From assembly GCA_018661705.1 (NCBI GenBank), contig JABJHR010000014.1, positions 94,380-158,379 of the forward strand: a stretch of DNA of 64,000 nt, given 5' to 3'. The translations under genes and the position numbers were made by a program. The DNA is from Candidatus Woesearchaeota archaeon. Lineage in GTDB: Archaea; Nanobdellota; Nanobdellia; Woesearchaeales; DSVV01. This document shows, in pieces, positions 8,929 to 18,827 of the stretch; positions within the stretch are counted from its first letter, which is position 1, and the number at the start of each line of letters is the position of its first letter. The notes beneath the pieces were generated by a model. The model searched no databases and was not told the origin of the DNA. It saw nothing but the letters and a program-made list of their open reading frames with translations.

Positions 8929-9894
8929 ATGAAATTAATATACAACAAAATATTCCTTGAACATGAAACAGGAACACATCCAGAAAACAAAGCAAGATTA
9001 TTAGCGTTCCAAGGAATTGAAGAAACTCCTTTATCTGAAATTCCAAATGGTGAACAATTTCTTAGATTAGTTCATGGTAGAAGACATATAAGAAGAGTAC
9101 AAGAAGCAAGTGTTAATGAAATTCCTTTTGATTTAGACACTTTAGCATCTATTGGAAGCTATGAAGCAGCATATTATGCAGTAGGAGCAACCTTAAAAGC
9201 AGCACAACAAGGGGATTTTGCATTAGTAAGACCACCCGGCCATCATGCAACTGCAGACAAAGCAATGGGTTTTTGTTTGTTTAACAATATGGCTGTTGTT
9301 GCAGCATATCTAAAAAAACAAGGTAAAAGAGTAGCTATTCTCGACATAGATGGACATTTTGGAAATGGAACATACGATATTTTTGAAAAAAACAAAGATG
9401 TTTTTTATTTTTCTTGCCATGAATTCCCAAATTTTCCAGGATCAGGAGATACTGAGGATATTGGAAAAGGAAAAGCAAAAGGCACAAAAATTTCAATGCC
9501 CCTTCCATATGACTCTGGAGATGACATTTTCCTCGACAGCATTAAAACAGCGTTACCATTTATCAAAGAATTTAATCCAGATATAATTGGAATCTCAGCA
9601 GGATTTGATGGACACCATGCAGATCCTCTTCTTTCATTAAGATACAGCGCAATCGGATACCATGAAGTTGGAAAATTACTAAAAGAAGAATTTACTAGTC
9701 AAGGAATTCCTGTGTTTGCAACATTAGAAGGGGGTTATAATGTAGAATATCTTCCAAGATGCGCAAATAATTTTGTTGCAGGAATTAATGGACAAACTGC
9801 AAGTTATCAAGAAGCTTCAACAATCTCTGCAACAAATATAAAAGAAATGTACGAAGCCAGAAAACAAGAAGTTTTAAAAAGATTAAAGTCATGA
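8929..9894 (+). CDS. Histone deacetylase/AcuC-family zinc hydrolase
   Basis: A 321-residue deacetylase-fold protein that removes acyl groups from lysines or small amines. The Zn and charge-relay residues are visible: RPPGHHA (the HH pair), GFCLFNNMAVAA-like block, AILDIDGHFGNGT (DxDxH Zn ligands with D, H), FDGHHADPL (the second Asp) and LEGGYN near the C-terminus. The family Tyr is in the GGY motif. The gene starts at ATG 8929 and is followed by a short secreted-protein gene. The natural substrate cannot be inferred; archaeal homologues may act on Alba-like proteins or acetylated polyamines. Confidence 0.88.
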   Translation: MKLIYNKIFLEHETGTHPENKARLLAFQGIEETPLSEIPNGEQFLRLVHGRRHIRRVQEASVNEIPFDLDTLASIGSYEAAYYAVGATLKAAQQGDFALVRPPGHHATADKAMGFCLFNNMAVVAAYLKKQGKRVAILDIDGHFGNGTYDIFEKNKDVFYFSCHEFPNFPGSGDTEDIGKGKAKGTKISMPLPYDSGDDIFLDSIKTALPFIKEFNPDIIGISAGFDGHHADPLLSLRYSAIGYHEVGKLLKEEFTSQGIPVFATLEGGYNVEYLPRCANNFVAGINGQTASYQEASTISATNIKEMYEARKQEVLKRLKS

Positions 9895-9944
9895 GAATTC
9901 TTAGAGATAATAATTAATTAAAATATCAAATTAGAGGTGAAACA

Positions 9945-10376
9945 ATGAAAAAGTCATTAATAATTATTATTATATTGTTAAATACAATATTAATTTCTGC
10001 AGAAGAACTTACAAAAGAAGAAGTATGGGAACAAGTACAGGATTTCAAAGGACAAAAAGTTTTTGCACCACTAGACAAGTATTATAGTAATGAAATTGCA
10101 AATGTTGTTTTCTTAGATACTGAAGAAAGGATTTATGGAATTCTAGAAGATGGAGAACTAACAACAGTAGAACTAGGAGAACATGAAGATCCAACAATGG
10201 TTGTAGAAATTGATTCCTTTAACACAATTAATAGTATATTAAACAGCGAGAACCCAATTGATCAATTTGTCGAGGAAAAAGACGACAAAACAATTATATT
10301 CAAACCACAAGGATTTATTAAAAAAGCAAAATATTATGTTGCAATCGCAGCATTGAAAGTCTTTGGTTGGTTTTAG
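9945..10376 (+). CDS. Small exported protein, unknown function
   Basis: A 143-residue protein with a classic signal peptide (MKKS followed by about 13 Ile/Leu residues, then ISAEE). Beyond the cleavage region it is acidic, with a possible mixed alpha/beta core and a basic, hydrophobic C-terminal tail (KKAKYYVAIAALKVFGWF). A strong Shine-Dalgarno GAGGTGA sits 5 bases before the ATG. It follows the HDAC gene by 50 bases. I do not recognise the family. Confidence 0.7.
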   Translation: MKKSLIIIIILLNTILISAEELTKEEVWEQVQDFKGQKVFAPLDKYYSNEIANVVFLDTEERIYGILEDGELTTVELGEHEDPTMVVEIDSFNTINSILNSENPIDQFVEEKDDKTIIFKPQGFIKKAKYYVAIAALKVFGWF

Positions 10377-10420
10377 ATTTTTTTTAATTAGATAGCAGAA
10401 TAATAATTAAACAATAAAAA

Positions 10421-11050
10421 TCACATCTTAAAAAACTTCCAACACCCAACACTTATTCTTTCAATTTTCTTTTTATGAAATTTCATTGATGCCCTAAGTG
10501 GAAAATTAAATTCATGAATTAATTTAGAATTAATTTTATGATCCCTAGATAACGCAGAAATAAAATCCTTAGAAGTTGTCTTATGAAAACTATAAATAGT
10601 AGAAGCAATTGTAAATGCTTTTTCTAAAAATTGTTTGTCAACATGCTTTTCTCGTGTACCAAAAGGAGGATTTTGAATAACAACATCTGCTTTAACTTGT
10701 ACATGATACTCCTTATTAATCTCCTCAACATTCTTATTTAATAGTTTATATTTTCTAACAGGAATTTCAAGATCTGCAATATTTTGTGCCAGTATTTCCA
10801 AAGCTTCCTTGTCAATATCAATAAAATAAACAAATCTCGCACCTAATAAAATTGCTCCAAGTCCCAAAATACCAGTTCCACAACCAAGATCTACAACTAT
10901 TTTGTTTTCTATATTTCCTTGCATGTAAGCATCCCAAAGAACAGTAGCAGCGACCTCACTATCAGTAGGATATTGCTCAAGTTTTGTTTTTGCATTGGAA
11001 AAAACCAATAACTTACTCAATTGTACAGATAGTCCTGATTTTGAAACCAT
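10421..11050 (-). CDS. METTL5-like rRNA adenine methyltransferase
   Basis: A class I SAM-dependent methyltransferase, 210 residues from the chosen start. Motif I is VVDLGCGTGILGLGA, an acidic residue follows in FIDIDKEA, and the catalytic motif IV is NPPFGT, typical of N6-adenine methylation of nucleic acid. KLEQYPTDSEVAA before motif I is characteristic of the archaeal METTL5 family, which modifies small-subunit rRNA. The open frame extends a further 80 hydrophobic residues to 11290, but the family begins near ATG 11050, and an AATATTTAA TATA-like box lies about 30 bases before it. It is adjacent and divergent to the rRNA operon. Confidence 0.78.
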   Translation of the reverse strand: MVSKSGLSVQLSKLLVFSNAKTKLEQYPTDSEVAATVLWDAYMQGNIENKIVVDLGCGTGILGLGAILLGARFVYFIDIDKEALEILAQNIADLEIPVRKYKLLNKNVEEINKEYHVQVKADVVIQNPPFGTREKHVDKQFLEKAFTIASTIYSFHKTTSKDFISALSRDHKINSKLIHEFNFPLRASMKFHKKKIERISVGCWKFFKM

Positions 11051-11427
11051 GTGAAACCAAAAACATGCAGACATTAAATATTTTGTGGCATTAATCATGA
11101 TAAGAACCATGATATCATAAAAATCTGTCATGAGTGTTAAACCCCATACAAAAATTCTTGATGAAATTTTTGTGCATAACTGTGTATGGTTTTCTATCAC
11201 CAGTATATAATATAGTAAACTAAGTACAATATGAATAGCGAAACCTTTATAAACAACCTCAAATCTTTCAAGATTGCTTAATTCAAGCATCTATCCTCTC
11301 CCAAAATTCTCTTTTTAATCAAAGAGTCAATGTGAGTGCTTTATACTCAAAATAAAGTATGATTTAAGGGTTATCAATGCAATAAAGACCAATAATTTCT
11401 TTAAGTTAAAGCAAACCATACCAAATG
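11051..11427 (+). other. rRNA operon leader and promoter region
   Basis: 377 bases without a credible gene. A CTTTATACTC-like TATA box at about 11339-11348 would start the rRNA transcript roughly 60 bases before the 16S. The region before it carries the upstream extension of the methyltransferase frame, which I regard as noncoding. Confidence 0.4.
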
Positions 11428-12900
<1,473 letters not shown>

Positions 12901-12945
12901 ATAATTAGAGCGTGAAGCTCGTCGATAAAATTATCGATGGGCCCG

Positions 12946-12984
12946 AACGCAGATTAGTAAATTTCGGTTTACGAAATCTGCGTT
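12946..12984 (+). other. 16S-tRNA spacer processing hairpin
   Basis: AACGCAGATT (12946-12955) pairs perfectly with AATCTGCGTT (12975-12984), with an inner GTAAA/TTTAC stem. A smaller CGATAA/TTATCG hairpin lies just before it. These are probably rRNA-precursor processing structures. Confidence 0.55.
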
Positions 12985-13043
12985 TAAATCACCTCTTACA
13001 TTTTTGTGTGTTAGTCTTTTTTGATAACCCTTATTTTTTATTC

Positions 13044-13150
13044 GGGCTTGTAGCTCAGTCTGGTAGAGCACCGCCCTTGCAAGTTTAAGTAAGTGCAATT
13101 GCTTTACCAAAGACAGGCGGGGGCCTCGGGTTCGAATCCCGACGAGTCCA
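13044..13150 (+). tRNA. tRNA-Ala(UGC) with a 33-base intron
   Basis: The acceptor arm GGGCTTG pairs with CGAGTCC, with discriminator A. The anticodon stem CCGCC/GGCGG closes the loop CTTGCAA, anticodon TGC. A 33-base intron (about 13082-13114) interrupts the canonical 37/38 site. The T arm carries GGTTCGAATCC. CCA is not encoded. It lies between 16S and 23S, the usual archaeal place for tRNA-Ala. Confidence 0.93.
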
Positions 13151-13235
13151 TTTAACATTAATTTGTTAAATATTTGCTCAATATTCTTAATATTGGGTGA
13201 AGGTCAAATCAGTTTATGATAATGAGACCATGCAT

Positions 13236-16173
13236 AGGGGATACATACTTCACGTTATTAGGTGGATAGTTTGGCTCAGTAAGATGAAGAAGGACGTGAC
13301 AAGCTACGAAATGTCTCGGCGAGGTGCAGGTAACCGTTGAACCGAGAATCTCCGAATGTGACTTCACTTTGAATCTGTAAAGATGAGTAACGCAGGGAAT
13401 TGAAACATCTTAGTACCTGCAGGAAAAGAAATCAAAAGAGATGCTGTTATTAAGGGCGACTGAAAGCAGCACAAGGCAAACTGAATCCTTTGCAGTAATG
13501 TAAAGGAGATGTGGTGTGGCCATCGTTATAAACCATTTTTGTGAATTGAAGTTTTCTGGAAAGTCATACCATAGAGGGTGAAAGTCCCGTAAGTAAAACA
13601 AAGATGGTTTTAGGTGGTACCTCGAGTAGTATTCATCGGATATTGAATATGAATGTGGGAGTATCAACTTCCAACCTTAAATACTCACTGAGTCCGATAG
13701 CAAAGGAGTACCGTGAGGGAAAACTGAAAAGAACCCTTAACAGGGAGTTAAAAGAACTTGAAACCTAATAACTATAGCAAGGTAGGGCTCTACGGAGTTC
13801 TGCCGTGCGTTTAGAATAACGTACCAGGGAGTAAATCTATGTGGCGAAGATAATCTTATACAAGAGTATCTATAGCGAAAGCAAAACCTTGCAGATTCGA
13901 GAAGGGGGGTACTAACCTGCCTTAAGTCACATGGATCTGACCCGAAGCGGGACGATCTATCCTTGAATAAGATGAAATGTAGGTCAAACTGCATGGAGGT
14001 CTGAAGGAGTGCTACGTGCAAGTGCTTCTCTAATTTGAGGTTAGGGGTGAAAAGCCAATCGAGTTCCGTGATAGCTGGTTCCTACCAAAGTTGGCCAAAG
14101 TCAAGCCTTGAGTCAGATAGCATAGACGGTAGAGCTACGGATTGGGGGCTCAGGGGAAGAAATTCCTCGGTTCCTTGTCCAACTCCGAATGTTTATGCAT
14201 CGTAGCTCAGGAGACGCGTATACGGGGTAAGCTTGTATACGGAGAGGGGAACAACCCAGACTATAGTTAAGGCCCCTAAACGCTAACTAAGTGTTAACGG
14301 GTGAAGAGTGTTCATTCACACAGACAGCAAGGAGGTTGGCTTAGAAGCAGCCACCCTATAATAAGTGCGTAACAGCTTACTTGTCAAGTGGATGAGCCTC
14401 GAAAATGGACGGGGCTAAGTTAGCTGCCGATACTATAGACCATCTAAAAGATGAGTGGTAGGTAGGCGTTCTGGTTGGGCAGAAGGTTTTACAAGAGTAA
14501 GACTGGACCGATTAGAAATGAAAATCCTGGTGGTAGTAGGATCTTAGCAGAGTGAGAATCTCTGTCACCGAAAGGGCAAGGGTTCCTTGACAATGTCGAT
14601 CAATCAAGGGTTAGTTAATCCTAACTGTTCTCATAACTTGAGAAACGGGAAAGGGAAACAGGTTAATATTCCTGTACTATTAAAGTAAACGTGGTAACAC
14701 AAGTTTAATTCCTGACGCTTTTGGTTAGGCTAACACAAATTATCTTTTGTGCTAATTAGAATAAATTAATGGAGTATCATAACGATGAGAAATTAATTAA
14801 GTCTAAGAATGGTGCTCTTTGAGCATTTAGCTGATACCATGAGCCCATGAAAAGGGAATTGAAAATGATCTTTAATATTTATACCCAGAACCAGCACTGG
14901 TGCCCCTAGGTGAGAAGCCTAAGGTGTGAAGGTTTAATCTGACTAAGGGAATTCGGCAAATTAGCCCCGTGCCTTTGGTATAAGGGGTTCCTGTAATTGT
15001 TTCTGTATAGAGGCGATTGTAGGATGCAAATATTAGGGTGGTCCGACTGTTTAACAAAAACATAGCTTTCTGCTAGCCTGTAAAGGTGTGTACAGAAGGT
15101 GAAGTCTGCCCAGTGCCCGTACTTTAAACTCCTTTTCAAGGGAGCTAAGAGCGGGTAAACGGCGGGAGTAACTATAACTCTCTTAAGGTAGCGAAATGCC
15201 TTGCCGTTTGAATGACGGCTTGCATGAATGGCTTAACGAGATCACCGCTGTCCCTAGTCAGAATCCTCCGAACACCCTTTTCTGGTGCAAAGGCCAGAGA
15301 TTTCCAGTGGGAAGTGAAGACCCCGTGAAACTTTACTGTAGCCTGTAATTGTGATGTGAGTTTTGTTGTATAGCGTAGATGGGAGTTGTTATGTTCTGGT
15401 CGCCAGATCAGGAATAGACGTCAGTGAAACACCATCCATCAAAACTTATGTTGCTAACTAGCTCAAAGCTAGGACAGTTATAGGTGGACAGTTTGGCTGG
15501 GGTGGCACCCTGCTGAAATTGTATCAGTAGGGCCCAATGGTTAGCTCAAGTCGGTCAGAAATCGACTGGAGAGTGCAAGGGCAAAAGCTAGCCTGATTGG
15601 ATCTTCACTAATTCAAGATCTAAAAACGAAAGTTTGGCCTAGCGAACTCCTATACCTCATTGATGGAGGTTAGGAATGACAAAAAAGTTACTCCGGGGAT
15701 AACAGAGTTGTCGCGCCCGAGAGCTCATATTCATGTTTGCACTTGCAAATATGATAGAGTAAATCGACGGCGCGGTTTGCTACATCGATGTCGGCTCTTC
15801 CTATCCTGGTCGTGCAGAAGCGACCAAGGGTGCGGGTGTTCACCGATTAAAAGGGATCGTGAGCTGGGTTCAGAACGCTGTGAGGCAGTTTGTTTAATAT
15901 CTACTGGAAATGTTGGAAATTTGAAAGGAAGAATCTTCTAGTACGAGAGGAACGAAGGTTCGGAGCCACTGGTCCACCGGTTATCTGATAAGGTAAGCCG
16001 GGCAGCTACGCTCTAGAGGATAAGTACTGAAAGCATCTAAGTACGAAACCTTCCTTGAAAAGAAATTTCTTGAACTCTCATAAAAGATGAGGTTAATGGA
16101 TACGGTGTGTAAGTACCAAGGTAACGAGGTATTTAGCATGCGTACCCCAATCGTTCATACTTGTATCCCCTAT
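13236..16173 (+). rRNA. rrl: 23S ribosomal RNA
   Basis: About 2.94 kb. Universal blocks are seen, including GGCGGGAGTAACTATAACTCTCTTAAGGTAGCGAAATGCC, given here only as position 15160-15200, the peptidyl-transferase region near 15690-15900 and the sarcin-ricin loop AGTACGAGAGGAACG near 15940. The two ends pair through ATAGGGGATAC (5') and GTATCCCCTAT (3'), the processing stem used to set the boundaries. No 5S rRNA follows. No intron larger than the normal variable loops was evident. Confidence 0.96.
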
Positions 16174-16184
16174 TATGGTTATCA

Positions 16185-16200
16185 TTTTTTTTTCTTTTTT
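16185..16200 (+). terminator. T-rich terminator of the rRNA operon
   Basis: A run of nine or more T, then C, then six T directly follows the 23S processing stem, as expected for an archaeal oligo-T terminator. From here to 16377 I see only small AT-rich hairpins and no 5S gene. Confidence 0.6.
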
Positions 16201-16411
16201 AAAAAACTATAAGTCTAGCGTTAGCTATATTATTAACCACGTTTTATAGAAAAAATGTCTGAAAAAAATTCAACAGTTCCAAATATTTTCCAATCTACTT
16301 ATAAATAAATTGTAGTATTTCCGGAAAACCTTAACTTCCCCATATTATTCTCGAAAATTTTTCGGAAAAAGTTAAGAAAAATATATTAAGGCTACATCCC
16401 ACTAAGTTTTT

Positions 16412-16828
16412 ATGAAAAAAATACTTGTTATGAGAAAACCTGTTACATCAAGAAATAGAAAAACAAATTATAAGAATCTAATTGTATGGAAATTAGCATA
16501 TAACTTAGTTTTAGATTTTTATGATATTGCAGAGTCCCTTCCAGAGTATGAAGAAAGAAACATTGCAGACCAGATGAGAAGAGCTTCTACGTCACTTCCA
16601 TTGAATATTGCAGAGGGTGCAAGTTCTTCATTCAAGAAAGTATTTTTTAGTCAATTAAATTATGCATATGGTTCTGCAAAAGAATTAGAGGTACTACTAA
16701 TGTTATGCAGAGATCGCAAATATATTAGTTCTGAGCAGTTTTTAGAGTTAAACGAAAAACTTGATAAGTTTAGATGCTATACTTACAGATTAATGATGAG
16801 AATAGAAAAAGAGTTACTATATAGATAA
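16412..16828 (+). CDS. Four-helix-bundle protein, 23S-IVP (S23) family
   Basis: A 138-residue protein of the S23/TIGR02436 family, first known from intervening sequences inside bacterial 23S rRNA genes. Visible signature parts are NLIVWKLAYNLV at the N-terminus (family: W..A..L), IADQMRRASTSLPLNIAEGA (QLRRA..S.P.NIAEG) and SAKELEVLL (ELE..L). A basic leader of about 20 residues precedes the domain. A TATA-like AAATATATTA lies about 30 bases before the ATG, so it is probably leaderless and independently transcribed. Biochemical role unproven. It is the first gene after the 23S gene. Confidence 0.85.
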   Translation: MKKILVMRKPVTSRNRKTNYKNLIVWKLAYNLVLDFYDIAESLPEYEERNIADQMRRASTSLPLNIAEGASSSFKKVFFSQLNYAYGSAKELEVLLMLCRDRKYISSEQFLELNEKLDKFRCYTYRLMMRIEKELLYR

Positions 16829-16904
16829 AAAAGTATGTGTCCCTGGTTAATAATTTTAGATTAACAAAAAAAAAGAATTAAAAAGCTCATTATAACAGTT
16901 AATA

Positions 16905-17990
16905 TTATTTCTTTTTATGCAATTCAATTGTTTGTGTTGGGAATGCAAAATTAAGTCTTGCCTTGTTAAATCTGGTTAAGATCTCATGATTAATTTTATG
17001 TTTAGTTGTATATATTGTTTCCCAGTTTCCTTTTGCATCAATAAAATAGATTACTTTAATATTAAGTGAGAAATCAGCGAATTCATCAAAATAAACACTT
17101 GCATCTTTCACATTTACATTTTTATTCTTCTTCAGCACATCTTTAATTATTTGTATCCCTTTTTCAACTTGTGCAGGTTTTGTGTCGTATGTTAATCCTA
17201 GTGTAAACTTTATTTTTCTTGCAGGTTCTCTTGTTATGTTCTCGATAAAACCATCCGCAAATTTGGCATTAGGAATTGTAACTTGTGTTCCATCTAATGT
17301 TTTTAATTTAGTTGTTCTAAGATCAATTTTTCTTATTGTCCCATCAAAACCACCAATTTTAATTCGATCTCCAATTCTAAATGGTTTATCTGTAAAAACA
17401 GCTACCCCACCAAATAAATTTGCTAAAAGATCTTTTGCTGCAAGGGCAAATGCTAATCCTCCTAGTCCAAGACCTGCTAAGATTGAGTTAATATTGTAAC
17501 CAAATTTATCAAGAATCATTAAACCAGCAATAATTATAATAAAGATTCTTACTAACTTTCTAATAATTGGAACAAGATGATCATCAAGATCACTTTTTGT
17601 TTTTGTTGTTAATGGTAAAAGATAATATTTAATAACATTATCTAAAAATCTAATCAATATCCAAGCAACACCTATAATAACTAAAACATGGGTAATACTA
17701 CTGAATACCTTCAATGCTACTTCAGATAAATTCAAATAAGTGTATCCATAATAAAATCCAATAATTGAGATAAACCAAATAAATGGTGCACCAAATGCTT
17801 CTACTAACATATCATCAAATTTAGTTTCAGTTTTTGCTGCAAATTTATGCACAACATTTTTTATAATAAAATGTAATATTTTTCCTAATATTGCTGTTGC
17901 TAAAATAATACCCAAAAAGAGAACAAACCTCCAAACGGGTCTATTTAATATCTCTAACATGAGAATATTATTAATTATTTCCATTGACAT
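16905..17990 (-). CDS. mscS: Small-conductance mechanosensitive channel (MscS family)
   Basis: A 361-residue inner-membrane channel that opens on membrane tension. Three to five N-terminal hydrophobic segments (about residues 18-45, 70-90, 97-112, 145-165) lead into the pore helix ILAGLGLGGLAFALAAKDLLANLFGG, quoted here by its key part GLGGLAFALA. The conserved beta-domain stretch PFRIGDRIKIGG and the IPNAKFAD block follow. The C-terminal cytoplasmic domain is complete. A TTTTTATATC box lies about 32 bases before the ATG. Confidence 0.92.
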   Translation of the reverse strand: MSMEIINNILMLEILNRPVWRFVLFLGIILATAILGKILHFIIKNVVHKFAAKTETKFDDMLVEAFGAPFIWFISIIGFYYGYTYLNLSEVALKVFSSITHVLVIIGVAWILIRFLDNVIKYYLLPLTTKTKSDLDDHLVPIIRKLVRIFIIIIAGLMILDKFGYNINSILAGLGLGGLAFALAAKDLLANLFGGVAVFTDKPFRIGDRIKIGGFDGTIRKIDLRTTKLKTLDGTQVTIPNAKFADGFIENITREPARKIKFTLGLTYDTKPAQVEKGIQIIKDVLKKNKNVNVKDASVYFDEFADFSLNIKVIYFIDAKGNWETIYTTKHKINHEILTRFNKARLNFAFPTQTIELHKKK

Positions 17991-18084
17991 GAATATTCCT
18001 AAGTATTAAGTGATATAAAAAGCTTCTGGTATTTTTAGTGTAACTTAATTATTAAAAAGTAATAAAACCTTGTTTTTTGAGAAA

Positions 18085-18094
18085 TTTTATATAG
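18085..18094 (+). promoter_or_regulatory. TATA box of the methyltransferase gene
   Basis: TTTTATATAG ends 25 bases before ATG 18119, which supports a leaderless start there over the upstream TTG. Confidence 0.55.
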
Positions 18095-18118
18095 TTGAAA
18101 TACAACAAAACACAAGAG

Positions 18119-18787
18119 ATGGTTAAAAAAAAGAAAAAAGGGGATAAAAAAGGTTTATTAAAGTATTCTGCACCTAATTTTTTAATTTGTAAAAGTGGTC
18201 CAGAACCTGAGTTTATATCTTTCTTAAGTGAAGTAAAAAATCGAGGTAAGCTTTTAGATGTTGGTTGTGGAATTGGTTTAGAATCAGATTATGCTCAGAA
18301 ATTAGGTTTTGAAGTTGTTGCGATAGACAATAATTATTCTTGTATTAAAAAAGCAAAAGAAATTAATCATAGAGTTGATTTTAAGCAAATGGATATTTTT
18401 AATTTTGTTAAAAAAGTACCAAAAAATGAGTTTTCAGTTGTCCTTGATAGTAAGTTTAGTAATAGATTAACATTAGGACATCTCAAAAGATATTATAAAA
18501 ATATTGCAAAAGCACTTCAACATAATGGGCTCATGTACTTACAAGTTTTATCTACAGAGGATACATATTGTAAAAAGCATTGTCCAAAAAGAAAGTGGAC
18601 TAAAATTAAAGATGTTTATATTAGATTTTTTTCTAAGAAGGAATTAATTAAATTATTAAGATTAACTGGGTTAAAAGTTGAACAATTCAAGATTGTTAAG
18701 CAGAAGTCAACAACTGGAGAAAACGAAGAGAGACAGGAAGAAACGTATTATGTGATTATTGCAAAACAAACAATAAAAAAATGGTAA
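18119..18787 (+). CDS. Class I SAM-dependent methyltransferase
   Basis: A 222-residue protein. Motif I is LLDVGCGIGLESDYA, with acidic motif II in VVAIDNN and a motif IV-like VVLDSKF. A very Lys-rich N-terminus (KKKKKGDKKG) may bind nucleic acid. The ATG at 18119 was chosen because a TATA box lies 25-34 bases upstream. It converges with the rad50 gene. Substrate unknown; the fold family includes small-molecule and RNA methyltransferases. Confidence 0.75.
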   Translation: MVKKKKKGDKKGLLKYSAPNFLICKSGPEPEFISFLSEVKNRGKLLDVGCGIGLESDYAQKLGFEVVAIDNNYSCIKKAKEINHRVDFKQMDIFNFVKKVPKNEFSVVLDSKFSNRLTLGHLKRYYKNIAKALQHNGLMYLQVLSTEDTYCKKHCPKRKWTKIKDVYIRFFSKKELIKLLRLTGLKVEQFKIVKQKSTTGENEERQEETYYVIIAKQTIKKW

Positions 18788-18827
18788 TATTAATGCCAGA
18801 GTAAGAGATTATAGTTGAATTCTAATT

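Noticed and set aside
11051..11290. N-terminal extension of the METTL5-like protein
   Set aside because: Eighty hydrophobic residues with no family equivalent; a TATA-like box lies within the extension.
16174..16411. 5S rRNA after the 23S gene
   Set aside because: None of the 5S core sequences are present, only AT-rich hairpins and a T run.
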